A stretch of 64,000 bases of DNA from Chloracidobacterium sp. (GTDB taxonomy: Bacteria; Acidobacteriota; Blastocatellia; Pyrinomonadales; Pyrinomonadaceae). The notes under the pieces were generated by a model. The model was not told the DNA's origin and searched no databases. It saw nothing but the letters and a program-made list of their open reading frames with translations. Location of the stretch: contig JADJWM010000006.1 of assembly GCA_016716365.1 (NCBI GenBank), positions 62,001-126,000 on the forward strand. Direction: 5' to 3'. Positions 8,863 through 17,595 of this stretch are shown here, piece by piece. Made by a program: the position numbers and the translations under genes. The first letter of the stretch is position 1. Every line of letters begins with the position of its first letter.

Positions 8863-11800
8863 ATGTCTTTTCTTCCGCGATCAGATACTCCCCATGCGGA
8901 CCGCTCGAGGGCAGCAATCCTCGGTCGGCCCTTTCTCTCTGCCCTGATGGCAGCCGCCGCCGTTCTCGGATTTGTTTCGGCCAGTATTGCGCAGGGTGGA
9001 TTCGAGGGCCTTCGGATCGCCGATGTTCTGGTCACCTTCGAGGGCAGCGACACTAATCTTTCGCTTGCCGAGCAATTCCGCCTGTCCGCACGTGACGCGG
9101 TCGGGAGCACCTACTCCACCGTAAGGATTCGGGATGCGGTCGAACAGCTTTACGGTACGCGGCGCGTCGCTTCCATCGAGGTCGAGGCAACGCCGGTCGA
9201 ACCGAATTCGGTGACGCTTCGTTTTGTGATCAAGCGAAAGACGCAGGCCCAGCGGGTCTCGGTCCAGGTCGTCAATGGCGCGGAGGAGACGGGCGTAACG
9301 GAACAGGAGTTGTTGTTCCGGCTGACGCTTTTGGATCCCGGTTCGATCGTTGACGAGCAGATATTACAGGACAACACGAACCTGATCCTCGAATACCTGC
9401 GCGAGCGGGGGTACTTCAATGCGGAGGTCACCTATTCTCAGCAGCCGCTCGGCACAGCTAACGAAGTGGCGGTCGTTTTCCGGGTGATACTGAATGCCCG
9501 CGCCCAGGTTCGCACATTTACCGTCGATATTCAGGGTATCGACACCCGGATCTTCGACGACAAACTGAAACTCCGGCCAGGGTCCCCGTTCTCGCAGGAA
9601 GATCTGCGTGCGGACGAAGAAAAAGTTCGTGAGATACTCCGCGGCGAGGGTTTTCTTGCGCCGACTCTCAGCGAGGCCCGTCCCGTCCTCGACCCGGAGA
9701 CGAACAAGATCGACATTACAATGACCGGCAGCAAGGGGCCGGTCGTCGAGGTCGAAGTGGATTCCGAACGAAGCCGGCCGGGTTCGGGGACCCAGAACCG
9801 GCTGCTTCCTATCAAGAGGGAGGGCACGCTCGACTATTCGGCGATCATCGAAGGCGAACGAAGGTTGGAAAATCACTACCAGGAACTGGGATACTTCTTC
9901 GCGAATGTTACCTCGGTCTGTTCGGTCGAGCCGCCGCTCCAGGACCCCGGCTCCGGAACTCCGGCAAACGAGACCGAGTTTCTGTGTTCGGTCCTTTCGA
10001 ACTCGGACTTAACGGACCGAACTGTAACGGTGACATACCGGGTTGACCTGAGCCGCCGGCTCAAGCTGACCGACATCAGGCTGACGGGGACCGACCAGTT
10101 TACGATCGATGAAATCAGGTCGGTCCTTGGGTCGCAGGAAGCAAACGTCCTTGGCATCATACCGTTATTCGGATACGGCCGCGGATACACCAGCGAGACC
10201 CTCCTGGACCGGGATGCGGCGACGATCCAATCGCTTCTTGCCGGACTGGGTTATCGGGATTCGACAGTTCGCGTGAATCAGGGCGTCAGCCTGGACGGCG
10301 AGCGCCTGGTGATCACTTTTGTCGTCGATCAGGGTCCTCCGACCGTGATCTCTAGCGTGCGGATCGTTGGAAACAAGGATCTTACCGAAGCCGTCCTTTT
10401 GCAGCAGCTGCCGCCGCTGGTCGGAAAGAATTTTTCGCGGGCAAGAATGCGAAACGGCCAGCAGAGGCTCACTGAGTTCCTCGCCCAGGCGGGTTATTTT
10501 GACGCAACGGTCGACCCGTCGGTTGACGCAGACACGGTTGACGCCGCGACCGGGGAGCGCCTCCTGGGTATCACCTACGAGATCCGGCATCGTTCGAACC
10601 CTCTTTCCGGCGGCCTGTTGACCGCACCGGGAGAGCGGACAACTCTCCCGGGTGAGGGCAAGAAGGTCTATGTGGGGCGGGTGATGATCACCGGCAACGA
10701 AGACACAAAGGCCTCCGCGATCATTCGGGCCCTTTCGGTCCGGCCAAACACGCTTCTACGGGCCAGCGACATTTACGCCAGTGAGCAAGCACTTTACTCT
10801 ACTGACGTATTCTCCCGCGTCGAGGTGAAGGAACAGCCCGCCGGTGATGCGCCTGACGGCCGGTTGACCGACCTGATCGTTAACGTCGAAGAACAGGCCC
10901 CGCGCATCCTTTCATACGGCGGCGGTTTCGCGACCGATCTCGGGGCGAGCGGCTTTGTCGATATTCGCCACATGAACCTGTTCGGGAACCTTTGGCAGGG
11001 CGGCGCCCGCGTCCGGGTAAGCCAACGCCAGCAATTGGCCCAGATAGACTTCCTGAACCCTCGATTCCTTCGGGATGGCGAAAAGCGGTTCGCACCCCTG
11101 ACTTTCACCGCACAATACTTGCGCGATTCGACCGTGACCCGATTCTTTCGATCCGCCTTTGACCGCGGCACGTTCGGTATTGTGCAGCGGCTTGATGAGA
11201 ATGGAAACCCTATCGACGAATTCGGCCGCGACGTCGGCGACCCGACCCTCAACCGACTTACCTTCACCGCCGAAACGAACCGGACACTGAGCCGAAAGGA
11301 CCGCAGTATCCTGTTCGTTCGCTACCGGTTTGAAGATGTCCGGCTCTACAACATTCAGAGCCTGCTGATCAAAGACCTTCTTGAGCCCGATGACAACATC
11401 AGGATATCGGGTTTTGGCGCAACATTCGTACGAGATACTCGCGAGAACTGTTCGATCAGGTACACGATCCTCGACATTATCGAACGCGGCGATCCGGGCG
11501 ATCCTTGCCGCTACAGCGCGAGTGATCCGACCGGCGGCAGCTATTTCACGGCCGAATTCAACACGTCTCTCCCGGCAATGGGGGCGAACATCGGTTTCAA
11601 CAAGTTCCAGGCATCCTATAACGTCTACTACTCACCCGGACTTCTCAGGAACACAACATTTGCCGCGAGGGCGATCCTCGGCTTGGCTCATGTGTTCTCG
11701 GCTCGGGACCGCTTCAGGGACGTCGATATCCCGGACCTCGACGGCATTCTCCCGATAAGCGAGCGGTTTTTCGCCGGCGGCGCAAATACGCTGAGAGGCT

Positions 11801-12255
11801 TTGAATTCGAGTCGGCGGGTCCGAGGGTCGTGATCGTCCCGACGGGAACCTATCGCAACAGCGACGGAGAGCCGGTCTTCCTTGATCCGTTCACCGTCCC
11901 GTTCGGGGGCAACGCTCTTGCAGTGGTCAACCTGGAGGCGAGATTCCCACTGGCTGGCTCGGTGAGGGCGGTCGCGTTTTATGACGGCGGGAACGTCTTT
12001 CGAAGGATAGGGGATATTTTAAACCCTCCGGACGTGCCGCCGGACGATGTCTTCCGGCAGAATCTTCGTGCGATATGGTCCAACACGGTCGGTGTCGGCC
12101 TTCGGATCAAGACGCCTATCGGAGGTGAATTCGGTATCGATTACGGCTATTTGCTGAATCCGCCTTCGTTCCTGATCCCGCAAATGAACGGCCCAAACGC
12201 CATCCTTCGTCTTCCCCCGAGCCAGTTCCACTTCAGGTTTTCGCAGGCATTCTAG
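8863..12255 (+). CDS. Omp85 family outer-membrane assembly protein with POTRA domains (BamA/TamA type)
   Basis: An 1130-aa outer-membrane protein. A long basic N-terminus leads to a hydrophobic signal segment (about 26-44, ending SIAQ). Several periplasmic POTRA repeats follow, recognisable by segments such as YLRERGYFNAEVTY, LENHYQELGYFFANV, LLAGLGYRDSTVRV and FLAQAGYFDATVD. The C-terminal 450 residues form the 16-strand barrel, with the conserved FFAGGANTLRGFEFESAGPR segment (VRGY/F motif region) and a terminal phenylalanine (FRFSQAF). With the TamB-like gene upstream it probably forms a TAM-type module; a BamA role cannot be excluded because the length exceeds both E. coli proteins. It converges with the HD-GYP gene, 47 nt away. 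Confidence 0.9.
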   Translation: MSFLPRSDTPHADRSRAAILGRPFLSALMAAAAVLGFVSASIAQGGFEGLRIADVLVTFEGSDTNLSLAEQFRLSARDAVGSTYSTVRIRDAVEQLYGTRRVASIEVEATPVEPNSVTLRFVIKRKTQAQRVSVQVVNGAEETGVTEQELLFRLTLLDPGSIVDEQILQDNTNLILEYLRERGYFNAEVTYSQQPLGTANEVAVVFRVILNARAQVRTFTVDIQGIDTRIFDDKLKLRPGSPFSQEDLRADEEKVREILRGEGFLAPTLSEARPVLDPETNKIDITMTGSKGPVVEVEVDSERSRPGSGTQNRLLPIKREGTLDYSAIIEGERRLENHYQELGYFFANVTSVCSVEPPLQDPGSGTPANETEFLCSVLSNSDLTDRTVTVTYRVDLSRRLKLTDIRLTGTDQFTIDEIRSVLGSQEANVLGIIPLFGYGRGYTSETLLDRDAATIQSLLAGLGYRDSTVRVNQGVSLDGERLVITFVVDQGPPTVISSVRIVGNKDLTEAVLLQQLPPLVGKNFSRARMRNGQQRLTEFLAQAGYFDATVDPSVDADTVDAATGERLLGITYEIRHRSNPLSGGLLTAPGERTTLPGEGKKVYVGRVMITGNEDTKASAIIRALSVRPNTLLRASDIYASEQALYSTDVFSRVEVKEQPAGDAPDGRLTDLIVNVEEQAPRILSYGGGFATDLGASGFVDIRHMNLFGNLWQGGARVRVSQRQQLAQIDFLNPRFLRDGEKRFAPLTFTAQYLRDSTVTRFFRSAFDRGTFGIVQRLDENGNPIDEFGRDVGDPTLNRLTFTAETNRTLSRKDRSILFVRYRFEDVRLYNIQSLLIKDLLEPDDNIRISGFGATFVRDTRENCSIRYTILDIIERGDPGDPCRYSASDPTGGSYFTAEFNTSLPAMGANIGFNKFQASYNVYYSPGLLRNTTFAARAILGLAHVFSARDRFRDVDIPDLDGILPISERFFAGGANTLRGFEFESAGPRVVIVPTGTYRNSDGEPVFLDPFTVPFGGNALAVVNLEARFPLAGSVRAVAFYDGGNVFRRIGDILNPPDVPPDDVFRQNLRAIWSNTVGVGLRIKTPIGGEFGIDYGYLLNPPSFLIPQMNGPNAILRLPPSQFHFRFSQAF

Positions 12256-12302
12256 CCCCTCGGTCCTCGATCCCGCTCTCCGGGCCGACGGCTCGGACGG
12301 CC

Positions 12303-14864
12303 TTAGTTGACGGTATTGACCGTCACGATGTGGCTCTCGTCTAGTTCAAGCACGAGTTCGCCGCCCGGATCGGCCCCGCTCAGTTCCGGCTGCCATTCTT
12401 CGACGGGGTAGACATCCCGAACTTCGGCAACGGGTTCAGCCGGACGCGTCGGGCCCTGTTCCAGCCGGACACTTCGCTCTTTATGGAATGCTTTTGTCCG
12501 GTACATTGCCTTATCGGCGGCGATCAGAAGTACTTCAAAGGTCTCTCCCTGGCTCGGGAAGCTTGCCGCGCCAACGCTTACGCCTACATCTCCAGTGACA
12601 CCGGGTACCGACGATGCGTGCGTTTTGACAGCTTTTTCGATCCGAGCACAAAGTTCGATGACGTCGGCGCTGTCCATGTCCGGCACTAATGCCACAAATT
12701 CGTCGCCGCCGTACCGGGATAGGAAATCATAGTCGCGCAGCTCGGAACGGATGATCCTGCCGATATCCTTCAGCATCGCATCGCCCGCCTTATGGCCGAG
12801 ATTATCGTTGACCGACTTAAAGCCGTCCAGATCGAGCATCAAGAGCTGGAGTGTGCTGCCCGACCGCTTTGCCCGGGCAAGTTCCTTTTCGAATTGCCGG
12901 TGAAGGCTCCGCGAATTCGGCAGCCCTGTCAGCGGGTCGGTCAAGGCAAAACTCTCGCTCTCGGCATGCTTGATGGACTTGCTGATCGCGTCGCCGGCGA
13001 TCCGGGCGATCGTCTCCAACAACCGCAGGTGCTCTTCCTCGTAGATACCGACGCGGCCGCTGAATACGGAAATTGCACCCAAAAGCTTATCTTCCGCAAA
13101 TAATGGAACGCTCGCCATCCCTACGTACTGCCCGCAGATCTCGGGGTGTGAGAACGCGAAATCAAGCGAGGGGTCCACGTTCTCGACCGGCCGCTTCTTT
13201 TTCAGGACGAACCCGGTCGCACCCTCGCCGACGGTAACACGCATCTTCTCGAGGGTCTCGCTGTTCTTGCCCGCCACGTGGACCGCCGTTGCCGTTTTAG
13301 CGTCCTCATCAAGGAGGAAAACAAGGCACGTCTCGAATGGTACGAACTGCCCGACTTTCTTGGTCAGGAGTGCGAGCGCCTCGTCCGGGTCGAGGACCGT
13401 TCCAAAGTCCCTGGCCATCTCGTATAGTGAAAAGACCTCTTGATTCGCTCGCTTGATCTGCTCCACGTAAGTTGTACCTCCCCGAAGCCCGTCCGGGCCG
13501 GCTGCTGCCGGCAAAGACTCGGACTCATAGCCAAAACCAAGAATTTCGACCTCCGATTCGAGATTGCTCAGATGTCGAAGGAATGTGTTGACGACGTTCG
13601 GATCGAACTGCGATCCGGCTCTGGACCTTAAGAAATTGCTCGCATCCTCGCGGCTGACCGCCGGACGATAAGGCCGGCTGCCGCGAAGCGCGTCGTAGGT
13701 ATCGGCAACGGCAAGTATGCGTGCCGTGATCGGGATATCGGTACCGCTCAGACCGTCCGGGTAGCCGCTGCCGTCCCAGCATTCATGGTGGTGCCGAACG
13801 GTCGGGACCACGGGATACGGAAAGCCGACCTTTTCGAGGATCGACGCACCGACGACCGCGTGGACCTTCGTTTTCTCGAGTTCGGCGGGCGTCAGGCGTC
13901 CGGGTTTGTTCAAGATGTGCTCAGGGACTGCCAGCTTGCCGATATCATGCAGCAGGGCACCGGCCCTGATCGCATTCAATCCGTTATCGTCGAGCCCGAG
14001 AGCCGCCCCGATCCCGACGGCATAGATCTGCGTCCGGCGCACATGGCCCGTGCCGACCTGGTCTCGGGCATCGATAGCGGTAGCGAGAGCCTCTACCGTT
14101 GCGAGGTGGAGCCTGCTCGCGTCGAGCACCTCCTTCGTCTTCTGCGAAAGGCGCCGAATGTGGATCTGGAACGCCACATTGCCGAGGATGGCGAGCGGGA
14201 CGACAACCAGGCCGAAAGCGTTGCCGAAGTGTCGAAATGCGGCGAAAAGGAGAAGGGCTGCGGCTCCTGCAATGAAATGGCCAAGGGCCATTTCGCCGAA
14301 GCCCGCTTTTTCAAGCCGGAACTTAGAATCGCATACATCCGCGTACCAGGAAAAAAGCGCCGTGGCGGATACCTGATACGTAACCAGCATTGCGGCCGCA
14401 GACCATATTACCTCCGACGGCACAAGCAGTGTCTCCGGCAGGACAAGTCCCGAACTGAACAGCCGATGCACACCGGTGTACGCCGCCCCGGCGGCCAAAG
14501 CACAACCGAGTTCGGCCACCGTCTGTTTTGCCCAAACGGCCCGCCGGCCTCGGAAATCTGAGAACCGGGCAAGGCCGGAAGAGACGGACACAAGCAGGCC
14601 GCCTGCGATACCCAGATTCAGTATGCCCCAGAACACCGCTATATTTCGGAGGCTCACGTAGGCACTCGTGAAGGGCAGCCTGCCTTCATACTTGCACAGA
14701 AGCACCGCGACGAGTATCGAGATCGAGAGCAGGGTGAGTTCATTGACGGACGGTGACCCCGGAATGAAATATCCTATACCGAAGACAAGCGGTGCGGCCG
14801 CAAGGCTTAGCCAGGGGCTTGATCCTGTCGAAAGATCGTAAGGTTGTGGATCAGTTGGATTCAT
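12303..14864 (-). CDS. Membrane HD-GYP / GAF / GGDEF signalling protein (c-di-GMP turnover)
   Basis: An 853-aa protein starting at ATG 14864 (MNPTDPQ); upstream in-frame codons look non-coding. Residues 15-235 contain about seven transmembrane helices. An HD-GYP domain (about 255-435) has HDIGK (306-310) and HHECWDGSGYPDG (359-371), which in this family hydrolyse c-di-GMP. A GAF domain (about 490-630) follows, then a GGDEF domain (about 640-800) with an intact GGDEF signature (719-723) and an RxxD inhibitory site (RDYD, 710-713) five residues before it. Synthesis and breakdown of c-di-GMP may thus be combined in one membrane sensor. Which activity dominates cannot be told from sequence. Confidence 0.9.
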   Translation of the reverse strand: MNPTDPQPYDLSTGSSPWLSLAAAPLVFGIGYFIPGSPSVNELTLLSISILVAVLLCKYEGRLPFTSAYVSLRNIAVFWGILNLGIAGGLLVSVSSGLARFSDFRGRRAVWAKQTVAELGCALAAGAAYTGVHRLFSSGLVLPETLLVPSEVIWSAAAMLVTYQVSATALFSWYADVCDSKFRLEKAGFGEMALGHFIAGAAALLLFAAFRHFGNAFGLVVVPLAILGNVAFQIHIRRLSQKTKEVLDASRLHLATVEALATAIDARDQVGTGHVRRTQIYAVGIGAALGLDDNGLNAIRAGALLHDIGKLAVPEHILNKPGRLTPAELEKTKVHAVVGASILEKVGFPYPVVPTVRHHHECWDGSGYPDGLSGTDIPITARILAVADTYDALRGSRPYRPAVSREDASNFLRSRAGSQFDPNVVNTFLRHLSNLESEVEILGFGYESESLPAAAGPDGLRGGTTYVEQIKRANQEVFSLYEMARDFGTVLDPDEALALLTKKVGQFVPFETCLVFLLDEDAKTATAVHVAGKNSETLEKMRVTVGEGATGFVLKKKRPVENVDPSLDFAFSHPEICGQYVGMASVPLFAEDKLLGAISVFSGRVGIYEEEHLRLLETIARIAGDAISKSIKHAESESFALTDPLTGLPNSRSLHRQFEKELARAKRSGSTLQLLMLDLDGFKSVNDNLGHKAGDAMLKDIGRIIRSELRDYDFLSRYGGDEFVALVPDMDSADVIELCARIEKAVKTHASSVPGVTGDVGVSVGAASFPSQGETFEVLLIAADKAMYRTKAFHKERSVRLEQGPTRPAEPVAEVRDVYPVEEWQPELSGADPGGELVLELDESHIVTVNTVN

Positions 14865-14991
14865 TGGACACCGTCTTCGGGCTGCGGCTGCGTCGGCCGG
14901 CAACTTATCCGGCAATGCCGCCGTCGAAGTTCGTGGATACAATTCGCGTGCCAATCCGGATCCGGGGACAGGTCATCTGCAGGCCCTTATG

Positions 14992-15001
14992 ATCACGTGA
15001 T
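14992..15001. promoter_or_regulatory. Perfect 10-bp palindrome in a divergent promoter region
   Basis: ATCACGTGAT lies in the 182-nt gap between the HD-GYP gene (leftward) and the VWA gene (rightward), 46 nt before the VWA start and followed by an AT-rich TAAAATC that could be a -10 element. It could be an operator for a dimeric regulator. A 10-bp palindrome can also arise by chance, so this is only a candidate. Confidence 0.25.
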
Positions 15002-15046
15002 AAAATCAAAGCGGATTTCCTGCAGCGACTGGAACCCAAGAGCAAA

Positions 15047-16048
15047 ATGACCGAAATCGATCAGATTGACCGACAAACTGAGAGGACAACGTTGTCGTTG
15101 AAGACGGTGATCGTTTTGGTCCTCGCCTGGTGGGTTGTAGCCGCGCCGGCGGTGGCCCAGGACGATCGGGACGTGATCAAGATCAGGACCGATCTGGTCA
15201 CTTTTGAGGTGACCGTAGCGGACCGGAACGGCAGGCCGGTCCCGAATCTGACCCGTGAGGATTTTCAGATCTTTGAGGACGGTGTCGAGCGAGACGCGGA
15301 CTTCTTCGAGGCCGTTCGACAGGAAGGTACCGGACGGCCGCTCTCGATCGTGCTCGCTTTGGACGTATCCGGCAGCATGACCGACAGCGAAATGGAGAAA
15401 TTAAAGACCGCACTTGCAAGCTTCTCGAACCGGTTTGCAGACTTCAATTCTTATATTGCCATCACGACTTTTGCGATGAGAGTTTCGACCGTCCAGGGTT
15501 TTACAAACCGCAACGACCGGCTGGTCTCCGCCATTTCAAAGCTCAGGCGAGAACGTGACGGGCTCTCGACGCATGCATATGACGCCGTGGACCATGCGGT
15601 GCGGCTCCTCGCGAATAAGGGGCCAAAGTATTCGGCCAATCGTCTGACCAAAAAGGCGGTCGTGCTCATCACGGACGGCTTTCCGGTCGGCGATATAGTT
15701 TCACCTCCGACCGTCATCGATCGGGCGCTTGAGGGCGACACGGCTGTCTATGCTTTGATCTTGCCCTCATATTCGAGGTTCCAGCCGTCTAAGCGGCCGC
15801 TGATCACGCCGCTCGAGGCCAGCGGCGTCATCGATAAGACCGGTGGACGAAGCTTTTACGCGAGCAGTGACAATTTTGAACCGCTTTTTAGGGCATTAGG
15901 CGAGGAGATCGAATCGACCTACGCGATCGCTTTTTACCCAGATCGCGACAGGCAGCCAAAGAACCAGTTTAGGAATGTGAGGATCGTGGCCCGAAAAGGT
16001 CTGACGGTGCGGCAGAACAGGGCAGGCTATATTCCGGAAGAACCTTGA
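15047..16048 (+). CDS. Secreted VWA-domain protein (acidobacterial VWFA-related family)
   Basis: A 333-aa exported protein. A signal or anchor helix at about residues 19-37 (ending APAVAQ) is followed by a beta-sandwich segment typical of this family (IRTDLVTFEVTVADRNGRPV, then LTREDFQIFEDG). A von Willebrand A domain comes next with the metal-binding DVSGS motif (106-110) and later LITDGF. The architecture matches the family described mainly from Acidobacteria (acidobacterial VWFA-related domain), one of the best taxonomic hints in the window. Members are of unknown function but are likely periplasmic or surface adhesion or scaffold proteins. No partner genes are adjacent. Confidence 0.9.
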   Translation: MTEIDQIDRQTERTTLSLKTVIVLVLAWWVVAAPAVAQDDRDVIKIRTDLVTFEVTVADRNGRPVPNLTREDFQIFEDGVERDADFFEAVRQEGTGRPLSIVLALDVSGSMTDSEMEKLKTALASFSNRFADFNSYIAITTFAMRVSTVQGFTNRNDRLVSAISKLRRERDGLSTHAYDAVDHAVRLLANKGPKYSANRLTKKAVVLITDGFPVGDIVSPPTVIDRALEGDTAVYALILPSYSRFQPSKRPLITPLEASGVIDKTGGRSFYASSDNFEPLFRALGEEIESTYAIAFYPDRDRQPKNQFRNVRIVARKGLTVRQNRAGYIPEEP

Positions 16049-16107
16049 AGCTCGCAACTTGACCGGACGTACCGACGCGGCAAATTGCGCACGGTCCGCC
16101 CCGCCGC

Positions 16108-16317
16108 CTAATAGCGATCAGCCTCGTACTCGTCGTCTTCGTAATCGTCGTCATCGAACGAATCCTCTGAGCCATCGCTCAGGTCCAACTCGACCGGATC
16201 CAGGCCAACCACTATCAGATCTGACTGGCATTCTTCGCAGATGATCCGATCGCCCTGCTCGGCGTCGGCATCCACGTAGACCTCTTCATCACATTCCGGA
16301 CAAACTGATGTCGGCAT
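16108..16317 (-). CDS. LysW-like zinc-ribbon protein with acidic C-terminal tail
   Basis: A 69-aa protein with two CxxC pairs (C6/C9 and C27/C30) framing a small zinc ribbon, then IVVGLDPVELDL and a strongly acidic tail of Asp, Glu and Tyr. The ribbon plus VVGLDP segment closely resembles LysW, the amino-group carrier used in alpha-aminoadipate lysine or arginine biosynthesis. LysW works through a C-terminal EDWGE whose last Glu carries the substrate; here the tail ends DEYEADRY, so that attachment site is absent. No lysX/Z/Y/J/K genes lie nearby. It is best seen as a LysW relative with another, unknown role. Confidence 0.8.
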   Translation of the reverse strand: MPTSVCPECDEEVYVDADAEQGDRIICEECQSDLIVVGLDPVELDLSDGSEDSFDDDDYEDDEYEADRY

Positions 16318-16476
16318 TTTCTAATTTCTCCCGAAATCTACTAGATTTGTTGAATAGCTTTAATGAACGGACCTGTTCTTTGCTTCAAATCTAACTTTTC
16401 TTAAGAGCGTTTTGCAAGACGGCGGGCCCGCACTTTCCGGCCTGACCTGAAAGAACTGGATCCGCCGGCCGGCCTT

Positions 16477-17421
16477 GTGATGAAGTTTCCATTCAAACTG
16501 TTGAAAGACAAGCGGTTCGATGTCGTCGGTTTTGGTACCAACGCGGTCGACTTTCTCATCCAGGTGCCCGCATACCCGGAATTCAACTCGAAGGTTGAGC
16601 TCGTCGACTACACCCAGGCACCGGGCGGCGAGGTCGCGAGCACAATGGCCGGGCTTCAACGCCTCGGGTTGGCGGCGTCATATGCCGGCAGGTTCGGCGA
16701 TGATCCTGCGGGTGATATCGGCTATGTTTCGCTCGAAGAAGAGGGGGTCGACCTGACTTATGCCGAACGGATCGCCGGTGCGCGTACGCAGATCGCTTTC
16801 ATCATCATCGACACCCGTAACGGTGAACGGACCGTCATCTGGAAGCGTGACGAGAAGCTGCGGTATCAAGCAGCCGATGCACCGCTCGCGGCGATATCGG
16901 AGACGCGGATCATCCATATGACGCCCCACGATACATCTGCCTGCATAGAGTTGGCCCGAGCGGCCCGTTCAGAAGGCGTGGTCGTCTCCATAGATATCGA
17001 CCGCACGTTCGCCGGGATCGAAGAACTGCTCCCGTTGGTCGATATCCTTATCGCTTCGTCCGACCTTCCGGCGGCCCTCACCGGGTTACCTGATCCCGGC
17101 CGCTCGCTCGAACGCCTTCAGGAGATCTACGGCTGCGGGATCGTCGGGGTTACGCTTGGCGAAGAGGGATCGTTGGTACTCGCGCCGGAAGGGCTTGTCG
17201 AAAGCCCTGCTTATCCCGTCCCCGGCGGCTGCGTCGACACAACGGGTGCGGGCGATTCATTCCGCGTGGGCATTCTTTACGGTGTGCTTACAGGCCGTTC
17301 CGTTGAAGAAAGCTGCCGTTTCGCCAATGCCGTGGCTGCGCTCAAATGCAGGGCCGTCGGGGCCAGGACCGCCCTTCCTTGTGAAGCGGAATTGATCGAA
17401 TTCGTTGAGGGTTGCGGGTGA
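16477..17421 (+). CDS. PfkB family carbohydrate or nucleoside kinase
   Basis: A 314-aa ribokinase-fold enzyme that phosphorylates a sugar or nucleoside with ATP. Visible are the substrate-side motif region PGGEVASTMAGLQRLG near residues 49-65 (PfkB signature 1), a Rossmann-like centre, and the C-terminal signature DTTGAGDSFRVGI, whose Asp is the catalytic base. The substrate cannot be named from sequence alone. The start ATG at 16477 gives MKFPFKLLKDKRFDVVGFG, a plausible N-terminus before the first strand. It stands alone: divergent from the LysW-like gene and followed by a GGDEF gene with its own promoter region. Confidence 0.88.
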   Translation: MMKFPFKLLKDKRFDVVGFGTNAVDFLIQVPAYPEFNSKVELVDYTQAPGGEVASTMAGLQRLGLAASYAGRFGDDPAGDIGYVSLEEEGVDLTYAERIAGARTQIAFIIIDTRNGERTVIWKRDEKLRYQAADAPLAAISETRIIHMTPHDTSACIELARAARSEGVVVSIDIDRTFAGIEELLPLVDILIASSDLPAALTGLPDPGRSLERLQEIYGCGIVGVTLGEEGSLVLAPEGLVESPAYPVPGGCVDTTGAGDSFRVGILYGVLTGRSVEESCRFANAVAALKCRAVGARTALPCEAELIEFVEGCG

Positions 17422-17478
17422 AAAAATACCCGTCGATCTAAACGCTGTCTTCTGCCGACGGAAATTGGCAAAAAGTTA

Positions 17479-17507
17479 TTTACAACGCGTAAAATCTGTT
17501 TTAACAT
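17479..17507 (+). promoter_or_regulatory. Candidate sigma-70 promoter before the GGDEF gene
   Basis: TTTACA at 17479-17484 and TAACAT at 17502-17507 are separated by 17 nt in an AT-rich island within GC-rich DNA, about 90 nt before the start of the GGDEF protein. The -35 match is good (TTGACA with one change) and the -10 match is moderate. Confidence 0.35.
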
Positions 17508-17595
17508 AATTCTTGCGGTCCCTCCCTGGTCGATCCTCGCCTGAACTACGACTCGGCCCCGTGTATCCCTGCATCACCTAACAGATCTTCAACGA

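Noticed and set aside
8049..9110. Minus-strand frame of 353 codons spanning the TamB-Omp85 junction
   Set aside because: Antisense to two clear genes with strong family matches; its translation has no domain and is Arg-rich.
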